A model generated the notes under the pieces. The model was not told where the DNA came from. It ran no database searches and saw only the letters and a program-made list of their open reading frames with translations. A stretch of 64,000 bases of DNA from Streptomyces pinistramenti (lineage in GTDB: Bacteria > Actinomycetota > Actinomycetes > Streptomycetales > Streptomycetaceae). Both the position numbers and the translations under genes were made by a program. The stretch lies in the NCBI RefSeq assembly GCF_020564935.1, contig NZ_JAJCXB010000032.1:1-64000 (forward strand), in the 5' to 3' direction. Of this stretch, positions 15,671-23,916 are shown piece after piece; the stretch's first letter is position 1; every line of letters starts with the position of its first letter.

Positions 15671-15870
15671 GCTGACGCCCTGCCCTGAAGCCCGCTGCCG
15701 CATCCGGCCGGGCCGATCCGCGGTTCTCTCCCCCGCCACCGCGCGCCTTCACACCCGCGCCGCCCCGCGACGCACTCCCCTCGCACTTCCTCGCTTTCCC
15801 GTTTCCCCCTTCCTTCCTTCCCTCCCTCCCTCTCCCCTGTTCCTTCGGCATGCTCGAAGAAGGGCGCGGT
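15671..15870 (+). other. Untranslated region between leader ORF and operon, with polypyrimidine tract
   Basis: 200 bp without a gene. The first half contains short G+C-rich dyads; the second half (about 15776-15846) is almost purely C and T on the plus strand, unlike the rest of the window. A C-rich, poorly structured transcript is the kind of sequence on which Rho loads, so a Rho-dependent attenuator controlled by the leader peptide is possible. No strong intrinsic terminator is seen. Confidence 0.4.
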
Positions 15871-16965
15871 ATGCGCTTCGGCGTCATGACACTGATCGAC
15901 CACGTCCCGGACGCACTGTCCGGGCACCTCATCTCCCCCTCCGAAAGGTTCCGCGAAGTCATCGAACTCGCGGTGCTGGCCGAGGAGTTGGGCTTTGACG
16001 CGTTCGGCGTCGGGGAGCGGCACGGACCGCCTTTCCTGTCCAGCTCGCCGCCCGCCGTCCTGGGCGCCATCGCCGCCCGCACCCACCGCATCCGGCTCTT
16101 CACCACCGTCACGGTGCTCTCCACCCTCGATCCGGTACGGGTCGCCGAGGACTACGCGACCGTCGACCAGCTCTCCGGCGGCCGCCTGGAGATGACCATC
16201 GGCAAGGGCAACGCCCCCGAACCATGGGCCCTGTTCGGCCGCGACCCCGGCGACCAGTACGCGCTCCAGGAAGAGAACTACGAGCTGCTGCGCCGGCTGT
16301 GGAGCGAGGAGAAGGTCACCTGGTCAGGCAGCTTCCGGCCGCCGCTCGGCGAGGTCACCACGCTCCCCCGCCCGTACCAGCGGCCACCCGCCGTCTGGCA
16401 CGGCAGCGCCACCAGCGAACGCTCGGTGGAACTCGCCGCGCTCTGGGGCGACCCGCTGTTCTCCGCCAACGCCATCCAGCCGGTGGCCAATTACGCCCGG
16501 CTCATCGACCGCTACCGCGCCCGCTGGGCGGCCTACGGACACGATCCGTCGGCCGCACTGGTCGGCTCCGGCGGCACGCTCTACGCCGCGGCCGACGACC
16601 GCACCGCCCGCCGCGAGTTCGGGCCGTACTACGAAACGGCCGTCGCAGGACGCGACGTCCCCGGCAACAACACGCCGTTCCGCACCGTGGACGACGCGGC
16701 CGACCACGGCCCCGCCTTCATCGGCTCCCCCGGCCGGATCGCCGACAAGATCCGCCACCAGCACGACGCCTACGGCCATGCGCTCCAGTTCTTCTCCGTC
16801 GAGGTCGCCGGCCTGCCGTTCGCCCGCAAGGCCGACGTCCTGCGGCTGACCGCCGCCGAAGTCCTGCCCACGCTGCGCCACGAACTGCCCGACACGCTGG
16901 CGTGGCCGAACCCGTCCGTGGCCGCTTCCGACGGCCCGGCCCTCGCTGCCAAGGTGGCCGGATGA
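15871..16965 (+). CDS. LLM class flavin-dependent oxidoreductase (CE1758-like family)
   Basis: 364 residues from the ATG at 15871. GAAGAAGGG lies a suitable distance upstream of it; an in-frame ATG 21 bases earlier lacks a site. Luciferase-like motifs: MRFGVMTLIDHVPD, LAEELGFDAFGVGERHGPPFLSSSP, TRIHR-like RLFTTVTVLSTLDPVRVAEDYA, LSGGRLEMTIGKG, and a C-terminal FIGSPGRIADKI. This subfamily resembles the Bacillus YtmO (CmoO) group. First structural gene after the leader peptide, coupled to the acetyltransferase by an ATGA overlap. Likely the second or third oxygenase of the sulfur-compound pathway. Substrate inferred from context only. Confidence 0.87.
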   Translation: MRFGVMTLIDHVPDALSGHLISPSERFREVIELAVLAEELGFDAFGVGERHGPPFLSSSPPAVLGAIAARTHRIRLFTTVTVLSTLDPVRVAEDYATVDQLSGGRLEMTIGKGNAPEPWALFGRDPGDQYALQEENYELLRRLWSEEKVTWSGSFRPPLGEVTTLPRPYQRPPAVWHGSATSERSVELAALWGDPLFSANAIQPVANYARLIDRYRARWAAYGHDPSAALVGSGGTLYAAADDRTARREFGPYYETAVAGRDVPGNNTPFRTVDDAADHGPAFIGSPGRIADKIRHQHDAYGHALQFFSVEVAGLPFARKADVLRLTAAEVLPTLRHELPDTLAWPNPSVAASDGPALAAKVAG

Positions 16966-17471
16966 CCACCGCACCCCGCCCGCTGCGGGCCGACGGACCG
17001 ACCGTGCGCCACACCACCCCCACCGACCCGCTCGCCCGGCCACTGCTCGACGAACTCACCCACGAATACCGCACCCGCTACGGCCACCCCGTCGACCTGA
17101 GCCAGGAGTACCCGGCCGAGGAGTTCACCCCGCCGCACGGAGGCGCCTTCCTGCTGCTCATGGCGGACGGCGTGCCGGTCGCCGGCGGCGCCTTCCGCCG
17201 CTACGACCTCCGCACCGCCGAACTCAAACGCATCTGGACGCACTCCGCGCACCGCCGCCGCGGCCTGGCCCGGCGGGTGCTCGACGCACTGGAACGGGAG
17301 GCGGCGGCGCGCGGCTACACCCGCGTCTGCCTGACGACAGGACCGCGCCAGCCGGAGGCCAGGGGCCTCTACCTCGCTGCCGGATACCGCCCGCTGTTCG
17401 ACCTCACCGCACCACCGGAATCGATCGGCCCGCTGCCGTTCGAGAAACCTCTGGAGACCGCGCGCCCATGA
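16962..17471 (+). CDS. GNAT family N-acetyltransferase
   Basis: 169 residues. The acetyl-CoA binding motif A is visible as LKRIWTHSAHRRRGLARRVL (the R-R-G-L-A part is the pyrophosphate loop), followed by LEREAAARGYTRVCLTTGPRQPEARGLYLAAGY. Overlaps of four bases at both ends couple it to the oxygenase before and the lipoprotein after. In the Bacillus ytm and yxe pathways an acetyltransferase N-acetylates S-(2-succino)cysteine before oxidation; this gene fills the same slot. Direct substrate evidence is absent. Confidence 0.88.
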   Translation: MTTAPRPLRADGPTVRHTTPTDPLARPLLDELTHEYRTRYGHPVDLSQEYPAEEFTPPHGGAFLLLMADGVPVAGGAFRRYDLRTAELKRIWTHSAHRRRGLARRVLDALEREAAARGYTRVCLTTGPRQPEARGLYLAAGYRPLFDLTAPPESIGPLPFEKPLETARP

Positions 17472-18427
17472 CCACCCCCACCACCCGCCGACGGCCGCGC
17501 ACCCCGCCCCTGCGGGCCGCGGCCCTGCTCGCCGCCGCCCTCGCGCTCACCGCCTGCGGAGCGGGCGGCCCGGCGGCCGGCGCCGGCGACCCGGACCCGG
17601 CCGCCGCCAAGATCCCCACCACGGACGTCGTCTCGGGCATCCCGAAGGACCCGGCAGCCGCGAAACTGCTGCCCGCTGCCGTCCGGTCGCGCGGCACCCT
17701 CGCGCTGGCCACCAGCGTCGGCACCCCGCCGGGCGCCACCTACCTCCCGGACGGCCGGACGGTGGCCGGCCAGGACATCGACTTCGCCGACGCGGTCGCC
17801 AAGGTCCTGGGCGTCAAGCTCACCCGCGAGGTGGCCGGCTTCGAGGCGATCCTGCCGGCCCTCGGCAGCGGCAAGTACGACCTGGGCACCGGCAACTTCG
17901 GCGTCACCGACGAGCGCCGCAGGGCCGTCGACTTCGTCACGTACATCAACGACGGCCAGGGTTTCGCGGTCCGCGACGACAGCCCGCTGAAGAAGGTCAC
18001 CTCGCTGCGGCAGCTGTGCGGGCTGACGGTGGCCACCGGCGCGGGCACCACCTTCGAGGCGACCCTGGAGGACCACCGCAAGGACTGCACCGCCGCCGGG
18101 AAGAAGCCCTACGACGTCAAGACCTACGCCGAACAGGGCGCACTGTGGATCTCCCTCCAGCAGGGCCGCTCGGACGTGGTGATGAGCACCATCAACGGCC
18201 TGCGCTACGCCGTACGCCAGCAGCCGGGCCTGCGCTTCCTCAACGAATTCCAGCGCCTTGACGTCGGCTTCGCCTTCAAGAAGGGCAGCCCCCTGACCCC
18301 CGCCGTGCAGGCGGCCGTCAACCGGCTGAAGAAGGACGGGAGGTACGACCGGATCCTGAAGAAGTGGGGCACCTCCGCATCGGCCATCAAGACCTCGCAG
18401 ATCAGCCCGCCGGAACTCGGCCGCTGA
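17468..18427 (+). CDS. Second amino acid ABC transporter substrate-binding lipoprotein
   Basis: 319 residues. The signal peptide ends in a lipobox LTAC with lipidated Cys30. SBP_bac_3 features: GTLALATSVGTPPGATYLPDG, GQDIDFADAVAKVLGVKL, YDLGTGNFGVTDERRRAVDFVTY and DVVMSTINGLRYAV. The C terminus SASAIKTSQISPPELGR resembles that of the first lipoprotein (SAEALTTSQVNPPGLPK), so the two are paralogues serving one transporter, as TcyJ and TcyK do in Bacillus. It is the last gene of the plus-strand operon, overlapping the acetyltransferase by four bases. It has no permease of its own and should use those encoded divergently. Confidence 0.9.
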   Translation: MTTPTTRRRPRTPPLRAAALLAAALALTACGAGGPAAGAGDPDPAAAKIPTTDVVSGIPKDPAAAKLLPAAVRSRGTLALATSVGTPPGATYLPDGRTVAGQDIDFADAVAKVLGVKLTREVAGFEAILPALGSGKYDLGTGNFGVTDERRRAVDFVTYINDGQGFAVRDDSPLKKVTSLRQLCGLTVATGAGTTFEATLEDHRKDCTAAGKKPYDVKTYAEQGALWISLQQGRSDVVMSTINGLRYAVRQQPGLRFLNEFQRLDVGFAFKKGSPLTPAVQAAVNRLKKDGRYDRILKKWGTSASAIKTSQISPPELGR

Positions 18428-18816
18428 ACCACAGCGGCGCGGGCGGCCGCCCCCACCGCTCGCGCCCCGCCTTCCGCCTCACACCGGTACGCCCGCATCC
18501 GGCACCGTAAAGCCGACACCCCCGGTATCCGATGCTTCGGACATATGCCCAGGTCTCCCCACGGAACCGACCCGCCGGTCGAACGGAATCCCCGGCCGGA
18601 CCGCGTATCGACAGCACCCGCCACCCGCCTCTATCGTGACGTCCGTCACGCCGTCAGTTCCCCTCACAGCCCCGGGACCTGACGTGACGCCACCCTCTCT
18701 GCACCAGATGTGTCACGAACCCCCCGTGCGGCGGCTATCCACTTGGCACTCCCTCCGCATCATGGACGACCATAGAGAGGCGGACATACAGACACCGCGG
18801 GTGAGAGGAGGCGTCC
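18428..18816. other. Non-coding stretch between the lipoprotein gene and sflA
   Basis: 389 bp with no supported gene. The distal part (about 18640-18800) is less G+C-rich and should contain the sflA promoter; GAGGAGG just before 18817 is the sflA ribosome binding site. No clear terminator for the upstream operon was found. Confidence 0.5.
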
Positions 18817-19269
18817 ATGGGATCGGTGCGCAAGGCGAGTGCCTGGCTTGGCCTCGTCGACGACAACGATGACGAGCGTTACTACGACGACGACTACGCC
18901 GAGGGAGCTGAGCCCGGAAACCCGGCGAGCGGCTCCTGGGCGACCGACCCACGGCTCCGGGTCGCCGAGAGCAGCCCCCAGGACCAGAGCAGCACCCGCA
19001 TCGCCACGGTCACCCCGGACGGATTCGGGGACGCCCGCGGCATCGGTGAACTGTTCCGGGACGGCATCCCGGTGATCGTCAACCTCACGGCCATGGATTC
19101 GGCCGACGCCAAGCGCGTGGTGGACTTCGCCGCCGGGATCGCCTTCGGCCTGCGCGGCTCGATCGAGCGGGTCGCCACCCGGGTCTTCCTGCTCACCCCG
19201 GCCGACTACAAGGTCGTCAGCGGCGAGAACGAAGGCCACCGCAATGGCGGCTTCTTCAACCAGAGCTGA
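18817..19269 (+). CDS. sflA: SepF-like cell division protein SflA
   Basis: 150 residues. An N-terminal amphipathic stretch (MGSVRKASAWLGLV) is followed by an acidic, tyrosine-rich linker (DDNDDERYYDDDY) and a complete SepF domain from about residue 60: RIATVTPDGFGDARGIGELFRDGIPVIVNLTAM, ADAKRVVDFAAGIAFGLRGSIERV and VFLLTPADYKV. SepF bundles FtsZ filaments and tethers them to the membrane. Streptomyces has SepF in the dcw cluster plus two stand-alone paralogues, SflA and SflB; the stand-alone location next to an acyl-CoA dehydrogenase gene matches sflA, which influences sporulation septation and growth polarity. GAGGAGG precedes the ATG. Confidence 0.88.
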   Translation: MGSVRKASAWLGLVDDNDDERYYDDDYAEGAEPGNPASGSWATDPRLRVAESSPQDQSSTRIATVTPDGFGDARGIGELFRDGIPVIVNLTAMDSADAKRVVDFAAGIAFGLRGSIERVATRVFLLTPADYKVVSGENEGHRNGGFFNQS

Positions 19270-19316
19270 GGACGGGCGGCAGGGGCGGCGGCTCACCACC
19301 GCCCCGCCCCCTCGGC

Positions 19317-20513
19317 TCAGCGGAAGGCGTCGAGACCGGTGAGCGCCTTCCCCAGCACCAACTGGTGCATTTCGACGGTGCCTTCGTAGGTGAGCACCGA
19401 TTCGAGGTTGGTGGCGTGCCGCATGACCGGGTACTCCAGGGAGATCCCGTTGGCGCCCAGGACGGTCCTGGCGGTGCGGCAGATCTCGATCGCCTCGCGA
19501 ACGTTGTTCAGCTTGCCGAAGCTGATCTGCTCGGGCCGCAGCCGCCCGGCGTCCATCCGCACGCCCAGGTGGTGGGCGAGCAGCATCCCCTTGTGCAACT
19601 CGACGGCCATGTCGGCGAGCTTGGCCTGGGTGAGCTGGAAGCCGCCGATGGGCTTGCCGAACTGCTCCCGCGTCCTCGCGTAGTCCAACGCCGCCTCGAA
19701 GCAGGCGCGGGCGGCGCCCAGCGAGCCCCAGACGATGCCGTAGCGGGCGTGGCTCAGGCAGCCGAGCGGGCCGCGCAGCCCCGTGACGCCGGGCAGCACG
19801 GCATCGGCGGGCAGCCGCACCTCGTCCATGACCAGCTCGCTGGTCACCGAGGCGCGCAGGGACCACTTGTGCTTGATCTCGGGAGCCGAGAACCCCGGGG
19901 TGTCCGTGGGCACGACGAAGCCGCGGATGCCGTCGTCGGTGGCGGCCCAGACCACCGCGACCCCGGCCACCGAACCGTTGGTGATCCACATCTTGCGGCC
20001 GCTGAGCACCCAGTCGCCGCCGTCCCGCTTCGCGTACGTGCGCATTCCGGCCGGGTCGGAACCGTGGTCGGGCTCGGTGAGGCCGAAGCAGCCGATGACC
20101 TCGCCGGACGCCATCCGCGGCAGCCACTGCTGCTTCTGCTCTTCGGAGCCGTAGCGGTGGATCGCGTACATGGCGAGCGAGCCCTGTACGGAGACCAGCG
20201 AGCGGATGCCGGAGTCGGCCGCCTCCAGCTCCAGGCAGGCCAGTCCGTACTGGACGGCGGAGGCGCCGGCGCAGCCGTAGCCGGTCAGCGACATGCCCAG
20301 GGCGCCGAGCGAGCCCAGTTCCCTGGCCAGTTCGCGGATTCCGGGGAGTTCGCCGCGCTCGTACCAGTCGGCGATGTCCGGCAGGATCCGGTCGGCGGCC
20401 CACCGGCGGACGGTGCCGCGTACGGCGCGGTCCTCGTCGGTGAGCAGGTCGTCGATGCCCAGCGGGTCGGCGGGGTCGAACGGCGGGAGCGTCGAGGGCG
20501 GCTTTGCGGACAT
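19317..20513 (-). CDS. gcdH: Acyl-CoA dehydrogenase, probable glutaryl-CoA dehydrogenase
   Basis: 398 residues, FAD flavoprotein. GCFGLTEPDHGSDPAGM and WITNGS are the acyl-CoA dehydrogenase substrate and flavin signatures. The catalytic base is Glu377 in TYEGTVEMHQL, and Arg104 in DSGIRSLVSVQ corresponds to the arginine that holds the second carboxylate in glutaryl-CoA dehydrogenase. The C terminus LGKALTGLDAF also matches that group. It would convert glutaryl-CoA to crotonyl-CoA in lysine and tryptophan breakdown. It stands alone, converging with sflA. Some family members of this type act on other acyl-CoAs, so substrate assignment is moderate. Confidence 0.85.
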   Translation of the reverse strand: MSAKPPSTLPPFDPADPLGIDDLLTDEDRAVRGTVRRWAADRILPDIADWYERGELPGIRELARELGSLGALGMSLTGYGCAGASAVQYGLACLELEAADSGIRSLVSVQGSLAMYAIHRYGSEEQKQQWLPRMASGEVIGCFGLTEPDHGSDPAGMRTYAKRDGGDWVLSGRKMWITNGSVAGVAVVWAATDDGIRGFVVPTDTPGFSAPEIKHKWSLRASVTSELVMDEVRLPADAVLPGVTGLRGPLGCLSHARYGIVWGSLGAARACFEAALDYARTREQFGKPIGGFQLTQAKLADMAVELHKGMLLAHHLGVRMDAGRLRPEQISFGKLNNVREAIEICRTARTVLGANGISLEYPVMRHATNLESVLTYEGTVEMHQLVLGKALTGLDAFR

Positions 20514-20624
20514 GACGGGGCCTCCGGGAGGATCGGCACGCGCGAAAACTAGCAGTGGTAGTTATGGCTCGTGCCGACGGTACGGCCCGCCGCGCCGCGC
20601 GGGCAAGAGCCGCCGCGCCTCAGG

Positions 20625-22247
20625 TCAGCCGTGGGACCTCGCCGCGGCGGGCTCGCTGTCGCAGCCCGCGGCGTTGTCGCCCTCCGCGCGCTCCACGGAG
20701 TCCGCGGCCCGGCGCGGCAGCCGCAGTGCGATGGCCGCGCCGACCAGCAGCAGCACGGCGCTGGCGACGAGCGTGATGTGCAGGCCGCGGACGAAGGCGT
20801 CGCGCGCCGTCTCCCGCAGCACCTCCCGCGCCGGACCACCGAGCCCGGACGCCACCTTGTACGCCTCGCCCAGGGAGTGCGAGGCCGCGGCCGCCGCCCG
20901 CGCCGGGACGCCGTCCACATGACCGAGACCCGGGGCGTAGGCGGCGTTCATGACGCTGCCGAGCAGGGCCACCCCGATACCGGCGCCGAGCTGGTAGGAG
21001 GTCTCCCCGATCGCGGCCGCGCCGCCCGCCTGCTCCGGCGGCGCCTCGCTGAGCATGGACTCGTACGCGCCGAACAGCGTGCTCTGGAAGCCGAATCCGA
21101 GCAGCACGAAGCCGAGGGAGAGCAGCCAGAAACGGTCCTGCGCGTTCATCGCGGTCAGACACAGCACCGCGCCCGCGGTGAGCACGAAGCCGCAGGAAAC
21201 CATCACGCGCGGGCCGACGGCCTGTAGCACCCGGGAGCCGGTGAGCCCCGCAGCCATCGCGGCGAAGACCAAAGGCAGCATCCGCAGGCCGGTCTGCAAC
21301 GGCGTCAGCCCGAGGACGAGCTGGAGGTACTGAACCGCTATCAGCTGCAGGCCCACCAGGGCGAGCATCGCCAGCACGATGCAGCCGACGGAGGTGCCGA
21401 ACGCGGGCCGCGCGAACAGCCGCACGTCGATCAGCGGATGCTCCCGCCTGCGCTGTCTGCGGGCGAAAAGGACCAGCAGCAGGGCGCCCAGGACGATCGG
21501 CCCGAGCGAGGTCAGGCCGAGAACGGCCGTACCGCTGCCGATGCGCTTGACGCCGAGGACGACACCCAGCACGCCGAGGGCCGCGATGACCGCGCCGGTC
21601 ACGTCCCACGGGCCGTTGCGCTCGCCGCGCGACTCGGGCAGCATCCAGCGCCCGATCAGCAGCATCACCAGCATCATCGGGATGTTGATGAGGAAGACCG
21701 AGCCCCACCAGAAGTTCTCGACGAGGAAGCCGCCGAGCACCGGCCCGACGGCGGCGCCGACCGCGGCCACCGCGCTCCAGACGCCGATCGCCACCGCCCG
21801 CTCCCGCCGGTCGGGGAAGACCTGACGGAGGATCGACAGCGTGGCCGGCATGATCATGGCGCCGCCGATGCCGAGCAGCGCACGCGCCGTCATCAGGATC
21901 TGCGGATTCGGCGCGAGGGCGGCGGCGGCCGATGCGAGGCCGAACAGGCCATAGCCGAGCAGGAGAATGCGCCGGCGTCCCACGCGGTCGCCGAGGGTGC
22001 CGAACAGGATCAGCAGCGACGCCGCGATGAGCGGGTAGACGTCGACGATCCACAGCAGTTCCACCGGGCCGGGACGCAGATCCTCGGTGACGGAGGGCAC
22101 CGCCACGTACAGGATCGTGGTGTCCAGCGCGACGAACAGCAGGCTGACGCAGAGCACGATCAGCACGGTCCACCGGTTCGCGCCGTCCCCTGAGATCCGG
22201 GGAGCACCAGCCGACCTTCCCGTGCCGGACGGGGTCGTCCCGGTCAT
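20625..22247 (-). CDS. MFS drug exporter, EmrB/QacA (14-helix) family
   Basis: 540 residues with about 14 transmembrane helices. Motif A occurs as GTLGDRVGRRRILLLGYGLFG and the antiporter motif C region as VGAAVGPVLGGFLVENFWWGSVFLIN, both typical of DHA2 drug:proton antiporters. The loop between helices 13 and 14 (AREVLRETARDAFVRGLHIT) is also characteristic. The ATG at 22247 is chosen because AGGAGGT lies eight to nine bases upstream; the in-frame ATG at 22265 and earlier starts have none. The substrate is unknown, and no adjacent TetR regulator is present. Divergent from the membrane mannosyltransferase-like gene. Confidence 0.9.
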   Translation of the reverse strand: MTGTTPSGTGRSAGAPRISGDGANRWTVLIVLCVSLLFVALDTTILYVAVPSVTEDLRPGPVELLWIVDVYPLIAASLLILFGTLGDRVGRRRILLLGYGLFGLASAAAALAPNPQILMTARALLGIGGAMIMPATLSILRQVFPDRRERAVAIGVWSAVAAVGAAVGPVLGGFLVENFWWGSVFLINIPMMLVMLLIGRWMLPESRGERNGPWDVTGAVIAALGVLGVVLGVKRIGSGTAVLGLTSLGPIVLGALLLVLFARRQRRREHPLIDVRLFARPAFGTSVGCIVLAMLALVGLQLIAVQYLQLVLGLTPLQTGLRMLPLVFAAMAAGLTGSRVLQAVGPRVMVSCGFVLTAGAVLCLTAMNAQDRFWLLSLGFVLLGFGFQSTLFGAYESMLSEAPPEQAGGAAAIGETSYQLGAGIGVALLGSVMNAAYAPGLGHVDGVPARAAAAASHSLGEAYKVASGLGGPAREVLRETARDAFVRGLHITLVASAVLLLVGAAIALRLPRRAADSVERAEGDNAAGCDSEPAAARSHG

Positions 22248-22460
22248 GCACGCACCTCCTGTCATGCTCTCGCGGCCGCGGATCAGGGCGCGAAAAAGCC
22301 CCGGGGAAACCGGCGGCACGGGCGAGTTGAGACGTCAGACTACGCGAGTCGCGCAGGGGCACGTGTGGCTCACCTCTCGATGAGACGCGCATCGCAGCAC
22401 CAGGAGTTGCGTCCCCCCGCGGCGGCACCGCGCTCTCCCCCCACCTGGATAATCGACCCG

Positions 22461-23651
22461 ATGAACGACCTCGCCTCCACCGCCGCCCCCGGCCGGACGC
22501 TGTGCCGCCCCGCCACCCGGGCCGCCGCGCGCCGCGCCCTGCCGGCGGTGGCGGCGTTCGCGGCGATCCGCCTCCTGGGCATCGCCGTGCTCGCCGTATG
22601 GTCCGCCGCCGCAGGCAACAACTGGCACACCCTGCTCACCGCCCGCTGGGATGCGCTCTGGTACACCCGCGTCGCGGAGCTGGGCTACGGCTACACCGTC
22701 GAGCCGGTGCCCGGCCTGATCCACTCCAACCTCGCGTTCTTCCCGCTGCTGCCGTGGCTGGAGCGGGGCCTGTCGGCACTCTTCCCGCTGACCGCCGCCG
22801 ACGCCGGGATGGCCGTCGCCTGGCTGTCCTCCCTCGCCGCCGCCTGGGCGCTGTACGCGATCGGCGAGCGGCTGCACGGGCCGCGGGCCGGCATCGCGCT
22901 GGCTGCGCTGTGGGCCGCACTCCCGATCGGCATCGTGCAGTCGATGGCGTACTCGGAGTCGCTGTTCACCGCGCTGGCCGCCTGGGGTGTGTACGCCGTA
23001 CTGACCGGACGCTGGATGTGGGCCGGCGTACTGGCCTCGCTGGCCGGGCTGACCCGCCCGGTGGGCGCCGCGGTGGTCGCTGCCGTGTGGGTCACCGCGG
23101 CGGTGACCGTGTGGAACGACCGGGCGGGCGGCGCGAGTCTTCGGTCGAGCGCGGCCCGGCACCGCGGGATGGTGGCGGGTGTCCTGCTGGCGCCGCTCGG
23201 CTGGTGCGGCTTCTTCCTGTGGGTGGGCGCCCGGCAGGGCAGCTTCACCGGCTACCTCGACGTCCAGGGCGGCTGGGGCAACGGCTTCGACGGCGGCATC
23301 GCCTTCGGCACCTATCTCTGGGGCCTCGTGTCGGGCCCGGGTTTCGCCGTCGGCCTCGCGCTGCTGACCGCCGTCGTGCTGGTGATCTGGCTCTACGTCC
23401 ACGGCGCACGGCGGGGGCAGCCGCTGCCGCTGCTGGTCTACGGCGGGGTGGTGCTGCTGCTCGCGCTGACCGCCAAGGGTTTCTTCGGGTCGAAGCCGCG
23501 GCTGATACTCCCGGCGTTCACGCTGCTGCTGCCGCTCGCCGCCGGCCTTGCCCGGTGGCGGCCGCTGCGCGCCGGACTGCTGATCGGGGTGGTGGCGGTG
23601 GCGTCGGCGGCATACGGCGCGTTCTGGCTGAACGGTTCAGGCCCTCCGTGA
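22461..23651 (+). CDS. GT-C membrane glycosyltransferase, PIG-V-like mannosyltransferase family
   Basis: 396 residues with about nine transmembrane helices. The first extracytoplasmic loop begins TARWDALWYTRVAELGYGY, the RWD motif of PIG-V-type polyprenyl-phosphate-mannose-dependent transferases, and continues LAFFPLLPWLERGL. Such proteins mannosylate lipids or secreted proteins from polyprenyl phosphomannose outside the membrane. The acceptor here is unknown. ATG 22461 is chosen because earlier residues of the open frame are not membrane-like; the ribosome binding site is weak. Flanked by a PAP2 phosphatase gene 265 bp downstream, which might recycle a polyprenyl carrier, though this is only proximity. 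Confidence 0.78.
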   Translation: MNDLASTAAPGRTLCRPATRAAARRALPAVAAFAAIRLLGIAVLAVWSAAAGNNWHTLLTARWDALWYTRVAELGYGYTVEPVPGLIHSNLAFFPLLPWLERGLSALFPLTAADAGMAVAWLSSLAAAWALYAIGERLHGPRAGIALAALWAALPIGIVQSMAYSESLFTALAAWGVYAVLTGRWMWAGVLASLAGLTRPVGAAVVAAVWVTAAVTVWNDRAGGASLRSSAARHRGMVAGVLLAPLGWCGFFLWVGARQGSFTGYLDVQGGWGNGFDGGIAFGTYLWGLVSGPGFAVGLALLTAVVLVIWLYVHGARRGQPLPLLVYGGVVLLLALTAKGFFGSKPRLILPAFTLLLPLAAGLARWRPLRAGLLIGVVAVASAAYGAFWLNGSGPP

Positions 23652-23833
23652 CCGAAAGATCTCTCTCCGTGACCGCCGCGGCCGGGAAACGATCACCAAC
23701 AGGCACACCCATCACGGATAAACGGTCGTGAGGAAAAGCAGATAAAGCTCTCGGCGCGGCGACACGCGGATGCCGGTACGGGAATCCGATTCCCCATGAA
23801 TTCCGTTCCGATTCCGCGCTTCCCGGGATGGCT

Positions 23834-23849
23834 TGAGACACATTCCACA
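23834..23849 (+). repeat. 16-bp motif, copy 1 (contains GACAC)
   Basis: TGAGACACATTCCACA is identical to bases 25601-25616. It lies 68 bp upstream of the PAP2 gene start. The core GACAC is the half-site recognised by the sporulation regulator WhiA, so a regulatory site is possible. Confidence 0.35.
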
Positions 23850-23916
23850 TCACATCGTCATTACAAAGCGCACGGATTGACCAAGCACCTACATCACACG
23901 CGGTAACGTCGATTGA

